From: Cytophagales bacterium | GTDB lineage: Bacteria; Bacteroidota; Bacteroidia; Cytophagales; UBA9547 | DNA: 6,447 nt | Direction of reading: 5' to 3' | NCBI GenBank assembly: GCA_025360395.1 | Contig: JANYCH010000365.1 | Span: 1 to 6,447, forward strand | Shown here: positions 1-6,447 of the stretch, in pieces | Layout of the letters: every line of letters starts with the position of its first letter | Numbering within the stretch: position 1 is the first letter of the stretch | The notes under the pieces: model-generated | Seen by the model: only the letters and a program-made list of their open reading frames with translations | What the model was told of the DNA's origin: nothing | The model's database searches: none | Position numbers and translations under genes: made by a program

Positions 1-114
1 ATGGGTTTGGTAATTGGCTTGTGCCTGTCAGCTCTGCTGCTGGCCGTTCGTTTTTATTATTATACACGAAAAATTGATTTTCAAGCTTTGACTAAGGACA
101 ATGTTGTTGGTTGA
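1..114 (+). CDS. C-terminal end of an unidentified membrane protein (5' end outside window)
   Basis: Frame 1 is open from the first base to a TGA at 112-114 and encodes 37 residues. The first about 21 are strongly hydrophobic (GLVIGLCLSALLLAVRFYYY), then comes TRK and a short polar tail ending in DNVVG. This looks like a last transmembrane helix followed by a positively charged cytoplasmic end. The ATG at base 1 is probably an internal codon at the window edge, although a tiny 37-residue membrane protein cannot be excluded. The gene converges on the histidine kinase, with 75 bases (115-189) between the two stop codons. That gap holds a tandem 7-base repeat (ATCTTCA at 114-127) but no convincing terminator hairpin. 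The family is not recognisable from so short a tail, so no function is assigned. Confidence 0.5.
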   Translation: MGLVIGLCLSALLLAVRFYYYTRKIDFQALTKDNVVG

Positions 115-189
115 TCTTCAATCTTCAGAAATCTAAAACCAGATGTGAGTAAACACACAAACATTTTACAATAATCTAATTACTCAATA

Positions 190-3100
190 CTAAATACCAG
201 GTACTAACCTAAAAGTCAAAGTAAAGACAGTTCCATCAGGGCCGGAAGCACAATCTATAGTTCCCCCCATCTGTTCAATACCCTTTTTTACAATAAAAAG
301 CCCAATTCCTGATCCTGAAAATTTGGTGCTGAAATGAGGCTCAAATATCTTTTCTAAAACATCAGCAGGTATACCTGAGCCGTTATCCACAATTTTTAAA
401 ACCACATTTTCAAGGCGGCTTTCAGATTGGATACTAATGTTTCCTATCCTGTCTGCCGGAATGGCTTGGTGGGCATTTAAAACAAGGTTTGCCAGCACCC
501 TTCCTAACATGCGCTCGTCTGCCATGATGAAGGTTTCCGGATCAGAAAAAGTACATTCCACTTTTACCTTTTGTTCGAAAATATAGACATCCACAACCTG
601 GTCTATGATTTTTTTCAAATTAACCGGCCCAAGAACAAGCGAAGGCATTTTAGCATAAATGGAGAAGGAAGACGCTATTCCATCAAGTGTTTCAACCTGT
701 GTTATCAAATTTGAAATAGTTTTATCAAGCTTTTCCGGATCAGCTTTTTTGCCATCAAATATTACTCTTCTCAAATGTTGTAAAGATAATTTTATGGGTG
801 TTAAAGGGTTTTTTATTTCATGGGCAACCTGCTGGGCAACCTCCCGCCAGGCAATCTCCTTTTGGCTGATGGCCATCGTTTTTTTATTTTGCTCCAGTTT
901 TTGAAGCATCAGATTATATTCCCTGATCAGTAGCCCTAATTCATCTTTTGATTTCCATTCAAGCGGCCTGTTGTCTCCTTCCAGCGTTGTCTTTCTGATC
1001 CTTAAGGTGATTAGCTTTAAAGGGTAAGTGATAAAATTACTCGCTGCATATGAGAAAAATATAAACACCATAAAAGTAAAAGTGGCAATGTTGATAATGA
1101 TTTTGAGTGCATTGGTAATCCTGGTTGAAAGTTCCTTACCAGATGCAAAAAAAGGAATGCTGATTATGCCTAGTTCCTCGCCGGTTTCGCTGCTCCTGAT
1201 TTGCACATATACATGATTGTATTTCAAAGAACCTATCTTCTCTTCCTGTAAAAGAAGTTTGTCTTTTTCCTGTCTGATAGCATAGTAAGCAAGCGGGTTT
1301 ACATAAGTCGAAATTAATCCTGATTCATATAAAACGGGACTGCTGCTTATCAAAAGCTGGCCGGATTTTCTGTAAATATTCACATCTGTATTATGCAACC
1401 GAGCATATCTAAGTACATATTCATTTAGCTTGTCAAGGTTCCCTGTATGGTAATAATAATTTTCAAGTTCTTCACTCAACGCATAGGCAATGTTGGTTGC
1501 ATTGTCTTTAAAATGAGTCTGTAATTCCTGATTGTAAGAGGTAATAACAGCAGTGAGGACACCCACACTTACAAGGCTTACTGGAATAAAAAAGGCAGTT
1601 ATAGTATAGAATTGTATTTTGAAGGTCAGGCTATTATAAAATTGGTTGAAGTCAAAAAGCAAAAGGTTGCCTATGAAAAATATCAAAATTGCCAGTTCGG
1701 TCAGAATAAACAGAAAAGACATATTAGAAATAAGCACCCATTTAGGCATCACTTCCGACTGGACTACAATTTTCCTTCCTTTACCCAAGTTGGAAACCAG
1801 GTAATTGGAATTTGAAATTTCAACGTTGGTATTGAATTTTGCGCTGTCCTGGAGAATTTTATTAATAATGTCCCTTTTGAAATTATAATTTCCAAAGCTG
1901 TTTGTCAGTTCACCGTTGTTGTACACTGCATAACTGTAACCTGTAGTATTCTGGAAACCTTCTGATTTTCTGTCAACAAGTAAGATAGGAAGTATACTAT
2001 TTGGGATAAACCTCTTTGTTTGAAGCTCTATCAGGATAGAACCTGCTTTTAAGCCTTTGTCTGTGATGATAACGTTGCTTAAATAGTTTTTCAAGATTTG
2101 ATTTTGCTGTGTGATATAAAAATAGATTTCTGGGTAATTAGTTCTGTAAAGCTTAAAGGGGAATTTACTTCTTACTTGTTGTAAAGTTCTTTTATCATCT
2201 GTATTGAGAGAGTTTCCCTTATTATCAAAAACCTTGATCTGGATATCGTACCTGTTCAGATAATTGCCAAGGTAAAACCTTCTCACCTTTTCCTCCATGT
2301 CTTTTACAGAGAAAAGGGGATTGGAAAAGCCATTGGCCACATATTGGTCTGTTGCCACTTGTCTGGAAATATCATTTAGGATGCTTTCTCCCAATAGATT
2401 ATTTTCCTGTAGCTGTTGGGTTATAAAATTGGTTTTAAGTTCTAAATCACGTTTGGGATAAAGTTGTGAGAGAGAATAAGTCCCGATAAAGGCACAGCTC
2501 AAACCTCCCAAAGTATAATAAACCAGGGCAGAGTAGTCGAAAGAATGTTTGTTTGAAGGAAGCCTTAAAACAGTGATCAATAAAAAAAACAGGAAATGAA
2601 TAATTCCAACCGCAATGCTGATTTTTGGACTGTAATAAATCGTAAACAATAGGAAGATCAGCAGTCCTGGGAAGTAGTTTTTTATAATTCCTTTTGAAAA
2701 GGTTTTGTCTGTCAATTCAAATGCAATCCTGGACAAACCAATAAAAAGCCCGGCAGCTAAAACGAAATAAAAAAGTAAAAAATAAAATGAAGTGTCAGTA
2801 GAGATGATTTCAGATATGTCAAGTGTATATTTTAAGGCATCAAACAGCGAATATAAGCCGGTACCTAGCAAAAATAAGCTTAAATGGCTCATGGCGATAA
2901 TGAAAGAATTGCCAATTGTGGAAAATATTTTATGCTTTACAGAACCATTATTAAGCTTTGAATAGAGGTTTGTCTTCCTCATGAGATTTTTGAATGCCAG
3001 TAGTATACAAACAAAGAATAGCATGTGTAGCATCAAATCTCCTGGAGTTGGAGTAAACCTGTTCCAGTTATAATGTTGAGGGTTAAAGAACTTTATAAAA

Positions 3101-3975
3101 ATGATGGAATTCGGAACTTTGAAAATTAGCAGTATGGCCCTGATAACCAAAGCGTAAGCCAGAGTAGAAATTAAAATAAAATCCGACTCATATTTTCGCC
3201 AGTATACCTGCCAGCTGGTGTTCGAAAACCTTTTGTAAAGGAAATTATGAAAAACAAAAAGTGCTTGCCAGGTATAAATGGAAAGCAAAAACAAGAATAC
3301 TACTAACGCAATTAAAGTAGAGATATCAAGCCAACCTGTTTCGTGGATTAAGTTATCTGAAAATTGAATAGAAAAGAGATATTGACCTTTTGTGTCCGTT
3401 ACAGATATATCCCTGGGGATTTCATAATTATTTATATCCGTGACATTGCTCCCGAACAATTGACTATTTGGCCCCGACCGAATATATTGATTTGTAATAT
3501 TATATGAGAAAAATAATGGAATAAGGTTTACAATTTCAAAAGATTCATTTTTGTAAATGAGGGTATCCTTTATAACTAAAAATTTACCAGATTTTAGTTC
3601 TATGAACTTCTCTATAAAATCTCCTTTCACCCTTTGGTATTCGGGTAAAAAAATATTGTTGCCCCAAAATATAAGGTTACCGTTTTTGAAAACAGATTGA
3701 TATTCTCCCTTTTTAATAAGTGTTTCAAAATTAAAAAAGCCAGACTCCCGTATCAACTCTTTCAATTCGCCATTAGCCTTGTGCTTTCTTGTGATTAATT
3801 TCTGGATTTTATCTTGCGAATTCTTTTCAAAATAAGATTTTGCTATTTCCTTGGTTTGAATGATCCTGGAACTGATAAGAAAAATGACAAGAAATAAAAA
3901 AGAGACAAATACCCATGGCAATAAGTATTTCCCTGTAAGTTGCTTCAATAAGGTATTTAAATTTTTTGCGACCAA
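190..3975 (-). CDS. Large multi-pass sensor histidine kinase, NtrY-like catalytic core
   Basis: A 1261-residue inner-membrane sensor kinase expected to autophosphorylate a histidine and pass the phosphate to a response regulator. Predicted layout: TM1 (19-38); extracytoplasmic region (39-217); eight helices between 218 and 505; second extracytoplasmic region (506-746); TM10 (747-773) and TM11 (788-812); third extracytoplasmic region (813-955), resembling a PAS-like Cache sensor by eye; TM12 (957-977); HAMP-like linker (978-1030); HisKA with the H-box AHEIKNPLTPIKLS, phospho-acceptor His1052; HATPase_c with N-box Asn1163/Asn1167, G1 box DNGSGIP (1197-1203), F-box FEPHFSTK (1211-1218) and G2 box GSGIGLFIVKK (1221-1231). 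Basic residues fall on the cytoplasmic loops, which supports this topology. WREVAQQVAHEIKNPLTPI is typical of NtrY-type kinases (COG5000), but no PAS domain sits between HAMP and HisKA, and the membrane part is far larger than in classical NtrY. All catalytic motifs look intact. No response regulator or receiver domain is adjacent. The TTG start is uncertain. The ligand is unknown. Confidence 0.93.
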   Translation of the reverse strand: MVAKNLNTLLKQLTGKYLLPWVFVSFLFLVIFLISSRIIQTKEIAKSYFEKNSQDKIQKLITRKHKANGELKELIRESGFFNFETLIKKGEYQSVFKNGNLIFWGNNIFLPEYQRVKGDFIEKFIELKSGKFLVIKDTLIYKNESFEIVNLIPLFFSYNITNQYIRSGPNSQLFGSNVTDINNYEIPRDISVTDTKGQYLFSIQFSDNLIHETGWLDISTLIALVVFLFLLSIYTWQALFVFHNFLYKRFSNTSWQVYWRKYESDFILISTLAYALVIRAILLIFKVPNSIIFIKFFNPQHYNWNRFTPTPGDLMLHMLFFVCILLAFKNLMRKTNLYSKLNNGSVKHKIFSTIGNSFIIAMSHLSLFLLGTGLYSLFDALKYTLDISEIISTDTSFYFLLFYFVLAAGLFIGLSRIAFELTDKTFSKGIIKNYFPGLLIFLLFTIYYSPKISIAVGIIHFLFFLLITVLRLPSNKHSFDYSALVYYTLGGLSCAFIGTYSLSQLYPKRDLELKTNFITQQLQENNLLGESILNDISRQVATDQYVANGFSNPLFSVKDMEEKVRRFYLGNYLNRYDIQIKVFDNKGNSLNTDDKRTLQQVRSKFPFKLYRTNYPEIYFYITQQNQILKNYLSNVIITDKGLKAGSILIELQTKRFIPNSILPILLVDRKSEGFQNTTGYSYAVYNNGELTNSFGNYNFKRDIINKILQDSAKFNTNVEISNSNYLVSNLGKGRKIVVQSEVMPKWVLISNMSFLFILTELAILIFFIGNLLLFDFNQFYNSLTFKIQFYTITAFFIPVSLVSVGVLTAVITSYNQELQTHFKDNATNIAYALSEELENYYYHTGNLDKLNEYVLRYARLHNTDVNIYRKSGQLLISSSPVLYESGLISTYVNPLAYYAIRQEKDKLLLQEEKIGSLKYNHVYVQIRSSETGEELGIISIPFFASGKELSTRITNALKIIINIATFTFMVFIFFSYAASNFITYPLKLITLRIRKTTLEGDNRPLEWKSKDELGLLIREYNLMLQKLEQNKKTMAISQKEIAWREVAQQVAHEIKNPLTPIKLSLQHLRRVIFDGKKADPEKLDKTISNLITQVETLDGIASSFSIYAKMPSLVLGPVNLKKIIDQVVDVYIFEQKVKVECTFSDPETFIMADERMLGRVLANLVLNAHQAIPADRIGNISIQSESRLENVVLKIVDNGSGIPADVLEKIFEPHFSTKFSGSGIGLFIVKKGIEQMGGTIDCASGPDGTVFTLTFRLVPGI

Positions 3976-3996
3976 TTATCAAACATGAACAATCAT
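3957..3996 (-). promoter_or_regulatory. Ambiguous translation start of the histidine kinase
   Basis: The kinase frame opens with TTG at 3975-3973, directly preceded by two in-frame stops (TAA 3978-3976, TGA 3981-3979), so it cannot be extended upstream. There is no in-frame ATG until about residue 315, far past TM1, which the gene surely includes. No Shine-Dalgarno is visible. An ATG at 3986-3984 in another frame gives a nine-codon ORF (MFDNWSQKI, stop at 3959-3957) that crosses an A6 run at 3967-3962. One additional A there would fuse it to the kinase frame as MFDNWSQKNLNTLLKQ. The start is therefore a genuine TTG, a sequence error or slippage site, or a short ORF coupled to the kinase. Confidence 0.45.
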
Positions 3997-4020
3997 TGCC
4001 AAATTACAATTAAAAATATA

Positions 4021-4053
4021 AAAAAAGCCTCCGTTTTGTCGGAGGCTTTTTTT
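4021..4053 (-). terminator. Intrinsic terminator after atpG
   Basis: A perfect inverted repeat: GCCTCCG (4027-4033) and CGGAGGC (4040-4046) around a six-base loop (4034-4039), flanked by A6 on the left and T7 on the right. Read on the minus strand it is a GC-rich stem followed by a U-tract, 18 bases beyond the atpG stop codon, so it should end atp transcription. The A/T flanks make it symmetric and able to work in either direction, but no plus-strand gene approaches it here. It lies 45 bases before the kinase start and separates that gene from the atp unit. Confidence 0.93.
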
Positions 4054-4070
4054 ATGAAATACGGAAAATG

Positions 4071-4964
4071 TTAATTATTTGCCAGAGCTTCTGCTCCACC
4101 TACAATTTCCAAGATTTCTTTGGTAATTGCTGCCTGGCGGGTGCGGTTGTAGCTTAACCTAAGGTCCTTAAGCAGCTCTCCGGCATTTTCTGTTGCTTTG
4201 TCCATTGCTGTCATACGTGCTCCATTTTCAGCAGCAGCAGATTCTAATAATGCACCATAAAGCGTTATTTTCAAGGACTTAGGAATCAAGTCTTTTATAA
4301 TATCAATTTTGTTAGGTTCAAAAATGTAGTCTACAATTTTAGATCCTGTCTCTACTGTTTTGTCTTCAGGTTGAACAATGGGCAATAATTGTTTTACTCT
4401 TACTACCTGAGTTGCTACATTTTTAAACTCATTGTAAACAACTTCAACCTTATCATATTCTTTGGCAACGAAACAATTCATGACTTTTTCAGCAACTTTT
4501 CTGGCTTCTTCAAAATTTAGAGAAGTGAATATAGTTGCAAAAGAAGGAATTACACTGATTTTACGTTTTGCATAGAAATCATTGCCTTTTTTTCCAAGAG
4601 GCAATAAAGTAACATTTCCTTTATCAGCCTGAGATTTGTACTTGTCAGCTAAAAGAACATTAACGGCTTTAAGAATATTACTGTTAAACCCGCCACAAAG
4701 TCCACGGTCAGAAGTAACAACGATAAGCAATATTTTTTCTTCTGTCCTTACTTCGGAATAAGGATTTTCAGATAAGTCAACGTTTGTATCGCTTGAAACA
4801 TTGGCCATAATGGAGTTTAGTTTCTGAGCATACGGGCGAAGTTGCATTACAGCCTCCTGAGATCTACGCAATTTAGCAGCCGCAACCATTTTCATGGCTT
4901 TTGTTATCTGCTGAGTAGACATAACCGATTTTATCCTGACCCTGACTTCCTTTAAACTTGCCAC
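4071..4964 (-). CDS. atpG: F1F0 ATP synthase gamma subunit
   Basis: Encodes 297 residues, slightly longer than the roughly 286 of the E. coli protein. Gamma is the central shaft of F1: its N- and C-terminal helices form a coiled coil inside the alpha3beta3 ring and its foot contacts the c-ring, coupling proton flow to ATP synthesis at the cytoplasmic face of the membrane. Diagnostic parts are the N-terminal helix MASLKEVRVRIKSV with TQQITKAMKMVAAAKL (18-32), the conserved SDRGLCGGFNSNI (85-97), and the C-terminal helix with ENGARMTAMDKATENA (246-261) and SYNRTRQAAITKEI (271-284). The start is GTG at 4964-4962; the conserved MASLKEV opening supports it over the internal ATGs. It follows atpA by 49 bases and is the last gene before a strong terminator. 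Nothing appears truncated. Confidence 0.98.
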   Translation of the reverse strand: MASLKEVRVRIKSVMSTQQITKAMKMVAAAKLRRSQEAVMQLRPYAQKLNSIMANVSSDTNVDLSENPYSEVRTEEKILLIVVTSDRGLCGGFNSNILKAVNVLLADKYKSQADKGNVTLLPLGKKGNDFYAKRKISVIPSFATIFTSLNFEEARKVAEKVMNCFVAKEYDKVEVVYNEFKNVATQVVRVKQLLPIVQPEDKTVETGSKIVDYIFEPNKIDIIKDLIPKSLKITLYGALLESAAAENGARMTAMDKATENAGELLKDLRLSYNRTRQAAITKEILEIVGGAEALANN

Positions 4965-4980
4965 TTTTAATTAGTTATAA
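4962..4980 (-). promoter_or_regulatory. atpG translation start: GTG codon with A/T-rich leader, no Shine-Dalgarno
   Basis: The start codon is GTG and the preceding bases on the minus strand read TTATAACTAATTAAAA, with no GGAG-like motif. A-rich, Shine-Dalgarno-less leaders are usual in Bacteroidota. GTG rather than ATG may lower initiation, which would fit the need for only one gamma per three alpha; that link is inference. Confidence 0.7.
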
Positions 4981-4984
4981 AATA

Positions 4985-5010
4985 AATGCCTTCCTGTGAG
5001 GGAAGGCATT
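4985..5010 (-). promoter_or_regulatory. Intercistronic stem-loop between atpA and atpG (possible leaky terminator)
   Basis: A ten-base-pair perfect inverted repeat (AATGCCTTCC at 4985-4994 with GGAAGGCATT at 5001-5010), extendable by a T-G wobble, with a four-base loop (4996-4999). It begins three bases after the atpA stop codon. On the minus strand the stem is followed by TATTTTATAAC, T-rich but interrupted, so it is weaker than the terminator after atpG. Likely roles are partial termination or protection of the upstream mRNA 3' end against exonucleases. A complete stop is unlikely, since no obvious promoter fits in the rest of the gap. Confidence 0.65.
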
Positions 5011-5013
5011 GGA

Positions 5014-6447
5014 TTATTTATTTGCGTATCTGCTTGAAAGTTCGTTCGATACTTTTTTAAGTACTGAAGTAATGCTTTCGTCTATTTTACCTTTTTTAAT
5101 TTCAGCCAGTGTTGTAGCATGCTGAAGTGTCAAAAGATTTAAAAACTCTTTCTCAAAGCTTTTAACCTGATTTACAGGAACTGAATCCAGCAAACCACTA
5201 GTTGAAAGGTAGATCAAAGCAACCTGATGCTCCACTGATACAGGTGAGAATGCCGGTTGTTTTAATATTTCAAGATTTCTCTTTCCACGTTCAATTGTAA
5301 GTTTTGTAGCTGCATCAAGGTCAGAACCGAATTTTGCAAAAGCTTCTAATTCCCTGAATTGTGCCTGGTCAAGTTTCAATGTACCAGATACTTTCTTCAT
5401 TGATTTTATCTGGGCATTACCTCCTACACGTGATACAGAAATACCAACGTTGATCGCAGGACGGATACCAGAGTTAAATAAGGTCGTTTCAAGGAATATT
5501 TGCCCGTCAGTAATAGAAATTACGTTCGTTGGAATATAAGCTGAAACATCACCTGCCTGAGTTTCAATGATTGGAAGTGCTGTTAAAGATCCACCACCTT
5601 TCACTTTTCCTGCCAATGAAGGAGGAAGGTCATTCATGCTTTGGGCTATTGAATCTGAAGCGTTTATTTTGGCAGCTCTTTCTAAAAGACGACTATGTAA
5701 GTAAAACACGTCACCTGGATATGCTTCACGTCCAGGTGGACGACGAAGTAAAAGCGAAACTTCACGGTATGCTACAGCTTGTTTTGAAAGGTCATCATAA
5801 ATTACAAGGGCGGGGAAACCGGTATCCCTGAAAAATTCACCTATTGCTGCACCAGTAAAAGGAGCAAAGAACTGCATAGGAGCGGAATCTGAGGCAGATG
5901 CAGCAACAACAACAGTGTATTTCATGGCACCGGCTTTTTCTAAAGTAGCCACAATCTGTGCAATTGTACTTGCTTTCTGTCCACAGGCAACATAGATACA
6001 AAATACAGGCTCACCTTTTTCAAAATATTCTTTCTGGTTGATGATAGCATCCAGAACAACAGTTGTTTTGCCCGTCTGGCGGTCACCAATAATTAATTCC
6101 CTTTGTCCACGCCCGATCGGGATCATGGCGTCAATTGCCTTAATGCCTGTTTGGAGAGGCTCATTTACAGGTTGTCTGTAAATAACCCCTGGAGCTTTAC
6201 GCTCAAGTGGCATTTCATACAAATCGCCTGCAATAGGTCCTTTTCCATCGATTGGGTTTCCCAAGGTATCAACTACACGGCCTAATAAACCATGACCTGC
6301 TTTTACGAAGGCAATTTCACCTGTTCTCTTCACGATATCACCTTCTTTCAGCAATGCTGAATCTCCGAAAATTACCGCTCCTACGTTGTCTTCTTCAAGA
6401 TTTAGTACAAGTGCTTTTAATCCATTCTGAAACTGGATTAGTTCTCC
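5014..6447 (-). CDS. atpA: F1F0 ATP synthase alpha subunit (5' end outside window)
   Basis: The visible 477 residues are the C-terminal nine tenths of AtpA. The frame stays open to the window edge, beginning GELIQFQNGLKALVLNLEED, so an internal TTG at 6354-6352 is not the start; about 50 N-terminal residues are missing. Alpha alternates with beta in the F1 ring, carries the non-catalytic nucleotide sites and contributes a catalytic arginine to beta. In visible-fragment numbering: beta-barrel end (1-45); Walker A GDRQTGKT (121-128); VACGQKAST (153-161); Walker B region ALVIYDDLS (213-221); RRPPGREAYPGDVFYLHSRL (235-254); and PAINVGISVSRVGG (330-343) with the conserved Arg340. The stretch between LLERAAK and GGGSLTALP contains SMNDLPPSL and is a few residues longer than in E. 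coli, a form I associate with Bacteroidota. It ends with SRYANK and a TAA at 5016-5014. atpG follows in the same transcription unit; atpH probably lies upstream, outside the window. Confidence 0.98.
   Translation of the reverse strand, partial: GELIQFQNGLKALVLNLEEDNVGAVIFGDSALLKEGDIVKRTGEIAFVKAGHGLLGRVVDTLGNPIDGKGPIAGDLYEMPLERKAPGVIYRQPVNEPLQTGIKAIDAMIPIGRGQRELIIGDRQTGKTTVVLDAIINQKEYFEKGEPVFCIYVACGQKASTIAQIVATLEKAGAMKYTVVVAASASDSAPMQFFAPFTGAAIGEFFRDTGFPALVIYDDLSKQAVAYREVSLLLRRPPGREAYPGDVFYLHSRLLERAAKINASDSIAQSMNDLPPSLAGKVKGGGSLTALPIIETQAGDVSAYIPTNVISITDGQIFLETTLFNSGIRPAINVGISVSRVGGNAQIKSMKKVSGTLKLDQAQFRELEAFAKFGSDLDAATKLTIERGKRNLEILKQPAFSPVSVEHQVALIYLSTSGLLDSVPVNQVKSFEKEFLNLLTLQHATTLAEIKKGKIDESITSVLKKVSNELSSRYANK

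Noticed and set aside
115..189. Possible terminator between the convergent genes
   Set aside because: Only four-base stems (ATCT/AGAT, TGTG/CACA) are present, with no GC-rich hairpin or T-tract; chance pairing is enough to explain them.
659..904. Plus-strand open frame of 81 codons
   Set aside because: It lies opposite the HisKA/H-box coding region of the kinase, has no recognisable motif, and is explained as an antisense shadow of a strongly conserved domain. The same holds for the plus-strand frames at 1028-1216, 1612-1815, 5571-5831 and 6103-6285.
1044..3861. Idea that the long kinase frame is an artefactual fusion of a membrane protein and a separate kinase
   Set aside because: The frame is uninterrupted over 1261 codons, and the alternation of inside and outside segments is consistent from TM1 to the HAMP linker. 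A single protein is the simpler reading.
4006..4020. TATATTTT as a Bacteroidota-type -7 element (TAnnTTTG) for the kinase
   Set aside because: It matches seven of eight bases but falls in the AT-rich tail of the terminator, and I see no suitable -33 TTTG-like element in the terminator stem upstream. It is too weak to list as a promoter.
6352..6354. TTG as the start of atpA
   Set aside because: The frame continues upstream to the window edge with clearly AtpA-like sequence (GELIQFQNGLKALVLNLEED), so this is an internal leucine codon and the gene is partial.

Overview
The window is AT-rich and carries three genes on the minus strand plus the tail of one gene on the plus strand. The AtpA and AtpG sequences, the A-rich translation start of atpG without a Shine-Dalgarno, and an ATP synthase gene run that stops after atpG all suggest a member of the Bacteroidota. 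A Cytophagales-like organism is my best guess, but I cannot name a species.

Layout from right to left, the direction of transcription of most of the window: (1) 6447-5014, atpA (F1 ATP synthase alpha subunit), entering from outside the window and lacking about the first 50 residues. (2) 5010-4985, a perfect stem-loop in the 49-base atpA-atpG gap. (3) 4964-4071, atpG (gamma subunit), complete, with a GTG start. (4) 4053-4021, a strong intrinsic terminator closing the atp run. (5) 3975-190, one very large sensor histidine kinase (1261 residues) with about 12 predicted membrane segments, three sizeable extracytoplasmic regions, HAMP, HisKA and HATPase_c. It has no adjacent response regulator. 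(6) 1-114, plus strand, the C-terminal end of an unidentified membrane protein, convergent with the kinase.

Alpha and gamma are parts of the same F1 motor: alpha sits in the alpha3beta3 ring and gamma is the rotor shaft. The beta and epsilon genes (atpD, atpC) do not follow atpG, so they must lie elsewhere if present. The kinase is separated from the atp genes by the terminator and is probably an independent unit.

The points most worth a second look are the architecture and orphan context of the kinase, its problematic start codon (a TTG directly after a stop, with an ATG in another frame reachable by a one-base change in an A6 run), and the intercistronic hairpin between two subunits needed at 3:1. 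I see no mobile element, CRISPR array, RNA gene or clearly new multi-gene system here.
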